A stretch of DNA of 64,000 bases from Raskinella chloraquaticus (SeqCode) (lineage in GTDB: Bacteria; Pseudomonadota; Alphaproteobacteria; Rhizobiales; UBA4765), in contig DEZK01000002.1 of the NCBI GenBank assembly GCA_002365175.1, positions 170,328 through 234,327 of the forward strand. The letters run 5' to 3'. Of this stretch, positions 51,618-60,011 are shown piece after piece (positions within the stretch are counted from its first letter, which is position 1; every line of letters starts with the position of its first letter). The translations under genes and the position numbers were made by a program. The notes under the pieces were generated by a model, which saw nothing but the letters and a program-made list of their open reading frames with translations, made no database searches and was not told the origin of the DNA.

Positions 51618-53246
51618 TCAGCTTGTTTTGGCCAGCGCCCCATCGATCAGCTTGAGGGTGTTGGCAACGCCGTACATGGCAACAAACGTGCCGAAACGCG
51701 GCCCCTTCTCCTGCCCGAGCAGGACTTGATAGAGCATGTTGAACCAGTCGAGCTTGACGCCGACCGACCCGTCTTTCTGCGTCGTCGTATAGGGTTCGCG
51801 ACGGCCGATGTCGTAGATGACGGTCTGGATCGATTCAGGCGTCGCCCCGGCGGGCAAACCGGCAAGCGCCAGGCGCAGATCGCCAAGCGCCGCGCGCTCG
51901 GCAGCATCGGGGTGACGGTGCTTTTTCGTCGGCAGAATGAAATCGTGATAATAGCGGATGGCGTAGTCGATTTCGCGCGCCAGTGCCGGATGGCTGTCAG
52001 GCGTCACGCCCGGCAGGTAATGGCCGACAAACCCCCACAGGACCTCCGCCTTGTCGGCGTTCGAGGCCGCCACCAGGTTCATCAGCATGCTGAAGCTCAC
52101 CGGCGATGACGATGACGGCGGCGCCCCGGAATGGATATGCCAGACCGGGTTGCCGAGCTTCTGTTTCGCGTCCTGGCGCGGATAGGCGTCAAGGAATTGC
52201 TGATACTCGTCGACATGGCGCGGGATGACGTCGAAAAAGAGCCGCTTGGCGGCTTTTGGTTCGCGGTACATGAACAGCGACAGGCTTTGCGGCGAGGCAT
52301 AGGACAGCCAGTCGTCGATCGTCAGCCCATTGCCCTTGGACTTCGATATCTTGCGTCCCTCCTCATCGAGAAAGAGCTCGTAATTGAAGCCTTCGGGCGC
52401 CCTGCCGCCAAGCGCCTGGCAGATGCGCGAGGACAGCTTCACCGATTCGATGAGGTCCTTGCCGGCCATTTCATAATCAACGCCAAGCGCATACCAGCGC
52501 AGCGCCCAGTCGGCTTTCCACTGGCACTTGACCGCGCCGCCCGTCACCGTCGTCGTTACCTCCGCGCCGCTGTCAGGGTCAGTATAGGTGATGGTGCCGG
52601 CTTTGACATCACGAGCAATCATCGGCACCTGCAACACGATACCGCTAGTCGGTGAAATCGGCAGGAAAGGCGAGTAGGTTGCCCGCCGCTCCGGGCCGAG
52701 CGTCGGCAGGATGATCGCCATCACCTCGTCATAGACCTCAAGAAGCCGCACCAGCGCCTTGTCGAAGGCGCCCGACATGTAGGTATCGGTCGCGCTGAGG
52801 AATTCGTAGTCAAAGCCGAAAGCATCAAGAAAGCCCATGAGGCGCGCATTGTTGGCGGCGCCAAATGACGGATGCTCGTTTGAAAACGGGTCAGGAATGC
52901 GGCTCAGCGGCTTGCCGAGATAGGCCTCCATCATGTCCCGGTTAGGGACGTTCTCCGGCACCTTGCGCAGGCCGTCCATGTCGTCGGAAAAGCAGATGAG
53001 GCGGGTCGCGATCTTGTCGTCGGTCAGGACACGGAAGGCGTGGCGCACCATCGAGGTGCGCGCCACTTCGCCGAATGTGCCGATATGCGGCAGACCGGAG
53101 GGACCGTAGCCGGTTTCGAAGATGACACGCTCTTTCGGCTGTTTGGCGAGGCGGGCGATGATCTTTCGCGCTTCCTGGAACGGCCAGGCGGCGCTGTCCT
53201 CGGCGGCATTGCGTAGGTCATCGGCAATCAACATTCTCAACTCCAC
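51618..53246 (-). CDS. lysS: Lysyl-tRNA synthetase, class I
   Basis: The 542-residue enzyme charges tRNA-Lys and belongs to the class I (archaeal-type) LysRS found in most Rhizobiales. The ATP-binding HIGH motif appears as HIGT in SGLPHIGTFGEVARTSMV and KMSKS as KISKSKGNG. FNYELFLDEEGRKISKSKG and LRWYALGVDYEMAGKDLIESV are further class I LysRS segments. It is convergent with tonB, 7 bp apart. No class II LysRS gene lies in the window. Confidence 0.98.
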   Translation of the reverse strand: MELRMLIADDLRNAAEDSAAWPFQEARKIIARLAKQPKERVIFETGYGPSGLPHIGTFGEVARTSMVRHAFRVLTDDKIATRLICFSDDMDGLRKVPENVPNRDMMEAYLGKPLSRIPDPFSNEHPSFGAANNARLMGFLDAFGFDYEFLSATDTYMSGAFDKALVRLLEVYDEVMAIILPTLGPERRATYSPFLPISPTSGIVLQVPMIARDVKAGTITYTDPDSGAEVTTTVTGGAVKCQWKADWALRWYALGVDYEMAGKDLIESVKLSSRICQALGGRAPEGFNYELFLDEEGRKISKSKGNGLTIDDWLSYASPQSLSLFMYREPKAAKRLFFDVIPRHVDEYQQFLDAYPRQDAKQKLGNPVWHIHSGAPPSSSSPVSFSMLMNLVAASNADKAEVLWGFVGHYLPGVTPDSHPALAREIDYAIRYYHDFILPTKKHRHPDAAERAALGDLRLALAGLPAGATPESIQTVIYDIGRREPYTTTQKDGSVGVKLDWFNMLYQVLLGQEKGPRFGTFVAMYGVANTLKLIDGALAKTS

Positions 53247-53367
53247 TGCGGGTGGCGGAACCTAGGCCATGTTTCGCAAAAGAAAAATGATTTTCCGAGG
53301 GGGGGTCACCTCGCTCGGCTGACGCCACCCCCGGCAAGACATCTGCGGCAAAACGCTACGGCGCGTC

Positions 53368-54228
53368 TCAATAAAGGCTGATTGGAAACCAGCGCAGATA
53401 AATTTCGGAATAGACGCCTCGCTCGGCCAAGCGCAGCAAAGCGTGATCAAATGCCTGGCGCAGCGCACTCGCCCCGTTGCGGAACACGATGGCATAGCCT
53501 TCGCCGAAGAACCGGCTTTCATCAAAGGCACCGCCGCGGAAGGTGCAGCAATTGTCCGAAGCGGTGCCGTTAATCCAGAACGACAAGCTGACGGCATCGC
53601 CAAATACCGCCTCGACCTCGCCTTTTTTCAACGCGTCCCGTGCCAGCTGGGCCGTCGGGTAGGGCTTGAGGTTTGATTCTTTGTAATAGAAGCCGAGGAA
53701 GGCAGCATGGGCCGATCCGGCAATCACGCCGATATTTTTGCCACGAAGCCCTTCGCCATCAGTTGCAAACGCCTCACTGGCGCGGCGAACCACGAAGCGG
53801 GCGGGATTGTGCAGATAGACATCGCCGACATCCATGTCGCGCCTGAGCGCCGGCGTCAGCGCCAGCCCGGCGATGGCGGCGTCAGCCTGCTTGTCACGAA
53901 TAGCCGGCAGGAGCGTGTCGAAGCCGCGCGCCTGGATCGTACAGCGCAGCGTCAGTTCAAGGCAGGCGGCCTGAACAAGTTCGACGTTAAAGCCTGTCAG
54001 CTCGTTTTGAGCGTTGAGAAAATTGAAGGGCGGGTGATCCGGCGCGGTAAGAAAGCGCACGGTACCGGTGAAACCCGCGAGATTGGGTCTTTCGATGCGC
54101 CGCTGGGGGTCCCAGTAATGAGGGACGGCAAGCGTCGCAGCTTGTTCATCGCCATGAGCCGGGCTCCAGGGTGACAATAGTGGGCCAGCCAGGATGGCGA
54201 GCATCGGTAAAAGAAGAAATCTTGTCAT
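53368..54228 (-). CDS. Orphan periplasmic solute-binding protein (SBP_bac_3 family)
   Basis: The 286-residue protein starts at ATG 54228 (MTRFLLLPML) with a signal peptide ending near AHGDEQA. The family-3 binding fold is visible as GTVRFLTAPDHPPFNFLNAQNELTGFNVELVQAACLEL, DTLLPAIRDKQADAAIAGLALTPALRRDMDV, and GKNIGVIAGSAHAAFL. A Cys pair in SDNCCTFRGG is unusual. Members bind polar amino acids or related compounds for ABC importers or act as sensors. No permease or ATPase gene accompanies it here; the LysR gene upstream on the same strand is the nearest neighbour. Confidence 0.9.
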   Translation of the reverse strand: MTRFLLLPMLAILAGPLLSPWSPAHGDEQAATLAVPHYWDPQRRIERPNLAGFTGTVRFLTAPDHPPFNFLNAQNELTGFNVELVQAACLELTLRCTIQARGFDTLLPAIRDKQADAAIAGLALTPALRRDMDVGDVYLHNPARFVVRRASEAFATDGEGLRGKNIGVIAGSAHAAFLGFYYKESNLKPYPTAQLARDALKKGEVEAVFGDAVSLSFWINGTASDNCCTFRGGAFDESRFFGEGYAIVFRNGASALRQAFDHALLRLAERGVYSEIYLRWFPISLY

Positions 54229-54305
54229 TGTCAAACTTCTAGCCGCAAACCCCGGGCGGTGAAACAGGCTCTGGGTGGCGACAGGCGCCATCACGCGAGA
54301 GCCGC

Positions 54306-55172
54306 CTATCGCCGCAACTCCATGGAAATCTCATTGGCAAGAAAATCGACCAGCGCGCCTTGCAGCGGCGCTTTGCTGCGTTTGAGGGCAAGGACGAGCG
54401 GCTCGATCATCGGCATCCCATCCGCCTCATCGAGGATCAACAGATCAGGCGGTACCGAACAGCGGGCGATCGGCGCAGCGGCGAGTCCGGCGCGCACCGG
54501 CGTCAGCACCCCCGACAGGCTGGGGCTCGAATAGGCAACCTTGTGCGGCAATTGCGCCTTCACGCAGGCATCAAGCGCCAGCTGGCGGGCCAGGCACCCG
54601 GGCTGAAAGAGAGCGAGAGGCATCGTCGGTTCGCGCCGCAATATCTCGCGACTGGCGCACACCCAGACGATCGGTTCGCTGCGCAGGACTTCCGAATCGC
54701 GATCGTCAGGCCGTTTGGTCACGACCGCCAGATCGATCTTGCTGCGCTCGATAAGCTGGTTGAGCGCTTCGCTGGGCTCGCAGGTAAGCTCGACTTCCGC
54801 CTCGGGATAAACCGACGCGAAGCGGTCGAGAACATTCGGCAGCAGCGTATTGAGATAATCGTCAGGAGTGCCAAAGCGGATGCGATGAGGGCCGCCAGCC
54901 GCCGCCATCGAGTTCCACAGGCTGTCATTGATCTGCAGAATGCGTCTGGCGTGCGTCAGCAGCACTTCGCCGCGGGCGGTCAACCGTTTGCGCCGGCCGT
55001 GCACCTGAAACAGAGCCGCCGGCGCAAACAGCGCTTCCAGCCTGGTCATCTGCATGCTGATCGCCGACGGGGTTCGGCCGATGCGCTGGGCGGCGGCTGA
55101 GAAACTCCCCGTCTCTACAATAGCGACAAAGGCTTCCAGCAACAGCGGATCGATCTTGCGCAGGGTGCTCAT
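54306..55172 (-). CDS. LysR-type transcriptional regulator
   Basis: The 288-residue protein has a winged helix at residues 8-68 (LLEAFVAIVETGSFSAAAQRIGRTPSAISMQMTRLE) and a substrate-binding domain starting RFGTPDDYLNTLLPNVLDRF. The GTPDDY and following ELTCEPSEALNQLI segments are shared with the LysR at 23846-24733, so the two are related. It is divergent from the cupin gene across an AT-rich 188-bp spacer, the classic layout for a LysR and its target. The solute-binding protein follows downstream. Confidence 0.94.
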   Translation of the reverse strand: MSTLRKIDPLLLEAFVAIVETGSFSAAAQRIGRTPSAISMQMTRLEALFAPAALFQVHGRRKRLTARGEVLLTHARRILQINDSLWNSMAAAGGPHRIRFGTPDDYLNTLLPNVLDRFASVYPEAEVELTCEPSEALNQLIERSKIDLAVVTKRPDDRDSEVLRSEPIVWVCASREILRREPTMPLALFQPGCLARQLALDACVKAQLPHKVAYSSPSLSGVLTPVRAGLAAAPIARCSVPPDLLILDEADGMPMIEPLVLALKRSKAPLQGALVDFLANEISMELRR

Positions 55173-55360
55173 GATACCAACAGTTCAGATTGATTGAATT
55201 CAACATAAATATTATTCAATTGAAAATCAAATAGCAATCCTCTTAATTTATATCGAAACAAGTAGATATTATAATGATACGCGAGCGTAAAACATCAATA
55301 AATAAAAATAAGCAAGAGTATACATCATTAATCAGTCAAACGGCAAAGAAGGATCATCGT
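55173..55360. promoter_or_regulatory. AT-rich divergent promoter region between LysR and cupin genes
   Basis: The 188 bp between the divergent starts are strongly A+T-rich compared with flanking genes, with runs such as TTAATTTATATCG and AATAAATAAAAATAAG. An AAGGA ribosome site sits 9 bp before the cupin ATG at 55361. A LysR binding site is expected here, but no single T-N11-A motif stands out in such AT-rich DNA. Confidence 0.55.
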
Positions 55361-55876
55361 ATGAGCAATCAATTCGCCTTCAAGCAAAACGTCTTCAAGC
55401 AATTCGCCAATGGCGATTTCTACCGAGCGAGTTCAAAGAATTTTCCTGTGCTCAAAGGGCTGGCCGTTCAGGCGCTTGAGCTTGAGGCCCATGCGGTGCG
55501 CGAACCGCACACCCATCCCAACGCCCACCAGCTCGATTTCTGCGTCAGCGGCGTTGGTCGCGTCGGCATTGTCGGCCCGGAGGGGGAGACGCATTATCTT
55601 GATCTCAAGCCCGGTGATATCTCGTTCGTGCCGCAGGGCTATCTCCACTGGATTGAAAACCTCGGGGAAGAACGGCTGAGCTTCCTCGTCGTGCTGTCGC
55701 ATGAAGAGCCGCAGACCATTGAGTTTTCCGAAATGATGAGCGGCGTGCCGAACGCGACGCTGGCCAAAATGTACAATCTTCCCGAGCGCGTCTTTGCCGC
55801 CATCCCCGAGAAAACCGTCATCATCGGCGGCCCCAAGGCAGACCCGCGCGACCGCATCATGACGGCGGCCGAGTAA
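55361..55876 (+). CDS. Cupin domain protein, oxalate-decarboxylase-like single cupin
   Basis: The 171-residue protein starts at ATG 55361 (MSNQFAFKQN). Both cupin motifs are complete: EPHTHPNAHQLDFCVSGVGRVGI supplies His ligands and PGDISFVPQGYLHWIENLG supplies the last His and Asn. Residues 115-171 form a helical tail (EFSEMMSGVPNATLAKMYNLPERVFAAIP) like that of oxalate decarboxylase-type cupins, which are normally two-domain. A metal-dependent decarboxylase or ligand-binding role is possible. It is divergent from LysR and is followed by a hairpin terminator. Confidence 0.9.
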   Translation: MSNQFAFKQNVFKQFANGDFYRASSKNFPVLKGLAVQALELEAHAVREPHTHPNAHQLDFCVSGVGRVGIVGPEGETHYLDLKPGDISFVPQGYLHWIENLGEERLSFLVVLSHEEPQTIEFSEMMSGVPNATLAKMYNLPERVFAAIPEKTVIIGGPKADPRDRIMTAAE

Positions 55877-55940
55877 TAGAGCGCACATGGCTGAACCCGC
55901 CCCGCCCCCGTCGCTCGCGGCGGTCATCATGTGCCTCACC

Positions 55941-55974
55941 AACCCGGACGGTATCGTCCGGGTTGAACTTTTGG
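55941..55974 (+). terminator. Rho-independent-type terminator after the cupin gene
   Basis: AACCCGGACG (55941-55950) and CGTCCGGGTT (55955-55964) form a perfect 10-bp stem with a GTAT loop, followed by GAACTTTT. It lies 65 bp after the cupin stop and 29 bp before the EamA start, so the EamA gene probably has its own promoter or depends on read-through. The U tract is short, so efficiency may be modest. Confidence 0.7.
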
Positions 55975-56002
55975 CACTGGCAGCAGGGCAACGGTTCGGC
56001 TG

Positions 56003-56917
56003 ATGGCGTGGCGGGAATCCCTTCTGCTGATCTTCGTTACCTTTGTGTGGGGCTTGAATTTCGTCGTCATCAAGCTGGGGCTGAGCGATCTCCCGCCACT
56101 GCTGTTTCTGGCCCTGCGCTTTTTTGTTTGCGCCCTGCCGGTTCTCTTTGGCGTCAGGCGTCCGGCCATCGGCCTGGGTCAAATCGTGCTTCTCGGGGGC
56201 GTGTTTGGCATCGGCGTGTTCGGCTGCCTGTTTCTTGGCATCTATTTTGGCCTGCCGGCCGGTATCGCTGCGGTTGCCATGCAGTCGCAGGTGTTTTTCA
56301 CGATCATGATTGCCGTCACGTTTCTCGCCGAGCGTATCACGCGCACCGGTTGCGTTGCTGTTGCTTGCGGGTTCCTTGGGATGGCCTTGTTGCTGGCAGA
56401 CGGGCTCCAGGCATCGACGGCGCTCGGCATGGCTTGCATTCTTGCCGGTGCCGTTTGTTGGGGTGTTTTCAACAACCTCCTCAAAATGCACAAGGACATA
56501 CCCATGTTCGATATTCTGACATGGATCAGCCTCGTCCCGGTTGTTCCCTTTCTGCTGGCGTCATGTCTGTTTGAAAATCCCGTCGCCGCGCTGACGACGC
56601 ACATCAACACGAATTCGGTTCTTTCGGTTCTGTATACGTCGATAATATCGACATTATTTGCATACTATATATGGGGATCATTAATACAGAAGCGAGGATC
56701 ACTCTATATAGCACCGTTTGCATTACTTATACCAGTTTTTGGCGTTATTTTATCGTACATTGTATTTGGAGAACAAATAGATAATACGGAATTAATAGGA
56801 ATAATATTTATTGTATGTGGTTTGATTATCATGAATATAGGCAATTTCTTACACGCGAACGTCAATTTAAAATCGGCAGAAAATTTACGAAATACTGTGC
56901 GCGGTTTCAGAAGATAA
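56003..56917 (+). CDS. EamA family (drug/metabolite superfamily) transporter
   Basis: The 304-residue protein has ten hydrophobic helices in two EamA repeats. The first opens LLLIFVTFVWGLNFVVIKLG and ends FLAERI; the second includes VLYTSIISTLFAYYIWGSLIQKRGS and ends VFGEQIDNTELIGIIFIVCGL. Members export amino acids or other metabolites. From about 56630 the codon use changes abruptly: ATA and TTA codons, rare elsewhere in the window, become frequent, while the protein stays a normal EamA repeat. A compositionally foreign 3' end, or AT-rich promoter sequence for the next gene embedded in it, are both possible. Confidence 0.9.
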   Translation: MAWRESLLLIFVTFVWGLNFVVIKLGLSDLPPLLFLALRFFVCALPVLFGVRRPAIGLGQIVLLGGVFGIGVFGCLFLGIYFGLPAGIAAVAMQSQVFFTIMIAVTFLAERITRTGCVAVACGFLGMALLLADGLQASTALGMACILAGAVCWGVFNNLLKMHKDIPMFDILTWISLVPVVPFLLASCLFENPVAALTTHINTNSVLSVLYTSIISTLFAYYIWGSLIQKRGSLYIAPFALLIPVFGVILSYIVFGEQIDNTELIGIIFIVCGLIIMNIGNFLHANVNLKSAENLRNTVRGFRR

Positions 56918-56928
56918 CGGGAACCGCA

Positions 56929-58869
56929 TTGACAGATCATTCAATCGATCAAATTGCCGGTGTTACGGGCGCGGCATGGTCGCAAGGGTCAACGGACGCG
57001 CCGGGCAGGACCGGCCTTGGCGAACAGCCAGGCGCCGCCTACCTCGCTTATCCAGCTTATCCGGCTGATCTGGCGTTTCTGGTCGATATCGGCGTGTCGG
57101 CCAGCGAGCTGAACGCCGCCATGGCGCGGGCCGAAGAACTCGGTGTGAGCGCCCACGACATTCTCATCAGCGTCAACGGGCGCACGCAGAGAGCCTATCT
57201 GCGTGCCCTTGCCCGTGCGCTTGGCTTGCCCTTCATCGATCCGCGCAATGCCGCCATCAGCAATGATGCCTTCAGCGCGCGCGCCCTGTCATCACCTCTG
57301 GCAACGCGCATCCTGCCCGTCGACCATCATGGCCAACGTTACTACGCGCTGATGCCGCATGGCCGCGATGTGGAGCGCCTCTTCACGCTCGTCGCAGGGC
57401 CCGATGCGCCGGCCCGCCTGGCGATTGCCTGTCCGAACGATGGCCGGGAGGCGATGATTGCTCAGGCTGGCGACCGGCTGCTTGCCACGCACATCACTCC
57501 CTTGTTGACAGAGCGCCCCGATTTGAGCGCGCACGATACACCGCGCCGTGCCCGGCGGTCGTTCGTGCTGTCGTTCCTCGCCGTCGCGGCGATGTTGATC
57601 GCCGTTGCCGAGGGATATCTCCCTCTGTTCCTGCCGGTAGCGGTCGCGACGATCGCGCTTGCCATCGTGTTCGGGATTGCCCTGGGCTTGCGTTGCGCCT
57701 TCATGCTGAAGGCTGACCAGGAAGCAGCGCCGCGCCTTCCCGAGAATAAGCTGCCGACCTATTCAGTGCTCGTGCCGGTCTATCGCGAGGCGCGGATCAT
57801 CCCGCAATTGCTGGCAGCGCTGGGGCAGATTGATTACCCGGCGCCGTTCATCGAATTCCTGCTGCTGCTGGAGGAAGATGATGAGGAGACGCGAGAGGCG
57901 ATCGCGGCGGTCGATGGTGATCGCCGCTACGCCGTGCTCAAGGTTCCGTCGGGCTTGCCGCGAACCAAGCCGCGCGCCTTGCAGCTTGGGCTGGCTTTCG
58001 CTCGTGGTGAGCTGGTGACGATTTTTGATGCCGAGGACATTCCTGCCCCTGACCAGTTACGCTGCGCCGCCGCGGCTTTCGCTGGCGGAGGGCCACGTCT
58101 TGCGTGTGTCCAGGCGCCCCTTGCCATCGACAATGCCGATGCATCATGGCTTGCGCGCCAGTTCGCGCTTGAATATGCGGCTTTGTTTCGAGTCGTCATT
58201 CCCGGACTTGCCAGCCTTGACATGCCCGTCATGCTGGGTGGCACCTCCAATCACTTCCGCACCAGCGCACTCCGCCACGTCATGGGCTGGGATCCGTGGA
58301 ATGTCACCGAAGATGCCGATCTTGGGATCCGTCTGGCACGCTTTGGTTATTCGATCGGCGCTGTGGCAAGCCAGACGCAGGAAGAAGCGCCCGCGCGCTT
58401 CACTTCTTGGTTCTCCCAGCGCCGCCGCTGGCTGAAAGGCTGGATGCAGACGGCGCTTGTCCATCTGTCGCACCCGCTGCGGCTGGCGCGCGATCTGTCA
58501 TGGCGCGGTTCGATCGCCCTCGCCGGCACGCTTGTCGCGACGCTCGCCGCCGCGCTGATCTACCCGCTGTCGTGTTTTGGCATGATGATCCTGCTTGCGA
58601 CCATCACGTCGCTCGACAGCCCGAACAGCCCGCTGCTGATGGCGTCCGCCATCATCCTGTTTGTCGCCGGCCATGGCGTGGCCATCCTCATGATCGCCAT
58701 CGGCGCCAGACGAAGCGGTATCAGGCTGCGCCTGATCGATGTCGTGAGCCTGCCGGCCTATTGGGTGCTGGTTTCGCTTGCCGCCTGGATTGCGGTGGTT
58801 GATCTGGCAAGGTCGCCCTTTTACTGGGCCAAGACCGACCATGTTGGCCGCCAGAAGGACAACAGCTGA
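56929..58869 (+). CDS. Membrane glycosyltransferase, family 2, with N-terminal helical domain
   Basis: From TTG 56929 the protein is 646 residues; an ATG at 56815 would overlap EamA by 103 bp. Residues 40-130 form an Ala-rich helical domain (LVDIGVSASELNAAMARAEELGVS...ALGLPFID) resembling the adaptor found in GspE-like and XagB-like proteins. Two helices (about 210-260) precede a GT2 domain with SVLVPVYREARIIPQLLAAL, FDAEDIPAP (DxD type), NVTEDADLGIRLARFGY and QRRRWLKGWMQ (QxxRW), then C-terminal helices. It is probably a processive polysaccharide synthase subunit, with unknown sugar. No other glycan genes adjoin. Confidence 0.88.
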   Translation: MTDHSIDQIAGVTGAAWSQGSTDAPGRTGLGEQPGAAYLAYPAYPADLAFLVDIGVSASELNAAMARAEELGVSAHDILISVNGRTQRAYLRALARALGLPFIDPRNAAISNDAFSARALSSPLATRILPVDHHGQRYYALMPHGRDVERLFTLVAGPDAPARLAIACPNDGREAMIAQAGDRLLATHITPLLTERPDLSAHDTPRRARRSFVLSFLAVAAMLIAVAEGYLPLFLPVAVATIALAIVFGIALGLRCAFMLKADQEAAPRLPENKLPTYSVLVPVYREARIIPQLLAALGQIDYPAPFIEFLLLLEEDDEETREAIAAVDGDRRYAVLKVPSGLPRTKPRALQLGLAFARGELVTIFDAEDIPAPDQLRCAAAAFAGGGPRLACVQAPLAIDNADASWLARQFALEYAALFRVVIPGLASLDMPVMLGGTSNHFRTSALRHVMGWDPWNVTEDADLGIRLARFGYSIGAVASQTQEEAPARFTSWFSQRRRWLKGWMQTALVHLSHPLRLARDLSWRGSIALAGTLVATLAAALIYPLSCFGMMILLATITSLDSPNSPLLMASAIILFVAGHGVAILMIAIGARRSGIRLRLIDVVSLPAYWVLVSLAAWIAVVDLARSPFYWAKTDHVGRQKDNS

Positions 58870-58874
58870 GCCGC

Positions 58875-59480
58875 CTACAGCAGCGTCAGCAGCAGCGCCA
58901 TTGCCTTGTCGGGCGCCTTTTCAATATCGATGAGCGCGACAAACGCGCTTTTTTTATCGAGCACATAGATCGCCGCCGTGTGGTCCATGGAGTAGCTGTC
59001 GGGCGTATCGCCGACCTTGCGATAGAAGGCGCGCCACGATCTGGCAAAGGCTGCCACCGCCTGGCTCGACCCCGTGAGGCCGATGAAATCATCGCTGAAG
59101 CCGGACAGATATCCCTTCAGCAGGTGCGGCGTATCACGTTCAGGATCAACGCTCGCGAACACCACGTTGAGACGCTTGCCCTGCGGCCCCATCCGGGCGA
59201 CGAACTGCGCCATCTCGTAGAGCCGCGTCGGGCAGATGTCGGGGCAATGGGTGTAGCCAAAAAACAGCAGCGTCGGCTTGCCGGCAAGGATGGTCTGGTC
59301 AACCGCCCGGCCATTCTGGTCGATGAGCGAAAACGGGCCGCCGAGATTTGCCGCCTGCTGCTGGTTTCTGCCGGATGTGAGTGTCCACGACAGCGCCGCA
59401 AGCCCTCCGGCCAGAATGAGCAGCGACAACAGAAAGACGAGGCGATTGGCAGTGAGTTTCACGTTGGCGGTCTCTTTCAC
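58875..59480 (-). CDS. SCO1/SenC family copper chaperone
   Basis: The 201-residue protein has one N-terminal transmembrane anchor (about residues 13-33) and a thioredoxin-like periplasmic domain. The copper-binding Cys79 and Cys83 lie in FGYTHCPDICPTRL and the third ligand His is in YSMDHTAAIYVLD. SCO proteins load the CuA centre of subunit II and act in redox sensing. It complements CtaG and SURF1 from the oxidase cluster, but is encoded 44 kb away. Its start overlaps the stop of the small membrane protein upstream (ATGA). Confidence 0.96.
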   Translation of the reverse strand: MKETANVKLTANRLVFLLSLLILAGGLAALSWTLTSGRNQQQAANLGGPFSLIDQNGRAVDQTILAGKPTLLFFGYTHCPDICPTRLYEMAQFVARMGPQGKRLNVVFASVDPERDTPHLLKGYLSGFSDDFIGLTGSSQAVAAFARSWRAFYRKVGDTPDSYSMDHTAAIYVLDKKSAFVALIDIEKAPDKAMALLLTLL

Positions 59481-59668
59481 AGACAGGCGGCGACGCCGGC
59501 AAGCAGGATATCGACGAAGACGCGCGGCCCCTCAACCGCCCACAGCACCAGCGCGCCGGCAACCGCAGCGCTGATGCCACCGGCCAGGCAGATAATTGCC
59601 AGCCGATGCGGGCGGGTGGCGGGTGGCGGGGTGGCATCGGCCATCGCGATTGTCATGCCGTCGCTCAT
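59477..59668 (-). CDS. Small single-helix membrane protein upstream of SCO
   Basis: The 63-residue protein starts at ATG 59668 (MSDGMTIAMADATPP), has a Pro/Thr-rich cytosolic leader and one transmembrane helix (about residues 23-45, AIICLAGGISAAVAGALVLWA), and ends VDILLAGVAACL. It is coupled to SCO by a 4-bp overlap, which supports translation and a possible link to oxidase assembly. I do not recognise a named family. An upstream start at 59719 is less likely. Confidence 0.72.
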   Translation of the reverse strand: MSDGMTIAMADATPPPATRPHRLAIICLAGGISAAVAGALVLWAVEGPRVFVDILLAGVAACL

Positions 59669-59801
59669 CGTGATGTCTTTCCGCAGTGGTGGTGAGAGCG
59701 CAGAATAATTCCGCATCATAGGCTTGTTCGCCCGGTGGCGACAGCCCCTGAGAGCACATCATATTGCCCTTGTGCGCAAGCATGGCTACAAGAACCTCTG
59801 C

Positions 59802-59875
59802 GCGGGCGTAGTTCAATGGTAGAACGGCAGCTTCCCAAGCTGCATACGAGGGTTCGATTCCCTTCGCCCGCTCCA
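59802..59875 (+). tRNA. tRNA-Gly (anticodon CCC)
   Basis: A 74-nt cloverleaf is complete: acceptor GCGGGCG pairs with CGCCCGC (59865-59871), D arm GTTCAATGGTAGAAC, anticodon stem GCAGC/GCTGC with loop TTCCCAA giving anticodon CCC, T arm GAGGGTTCGATTCCCTTC, and an encoded CCA. No integrase or att-like duplication is seen next to it. Confidence 0.97.
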
Positions 59876-60011
59876 ATCGACGCATTTATTTTCCATTTTG
59901 TTCGGATTGCCACGAAAATGTGATCAATTGTCGGGGAGTAAATGTCACACTTGGCGGTGCTCGTGATTTCCCTGCGTTGACAGCGCCTTTTCCATCGGCG
60001 ACCGATAAGCG

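Noticed and set aside
59802..59875. tRNA-Gly as an integration site for a genomic island
   Set aside because: No integrase, no direct repeat of the tRNA 3' end and no compositional island follow it.
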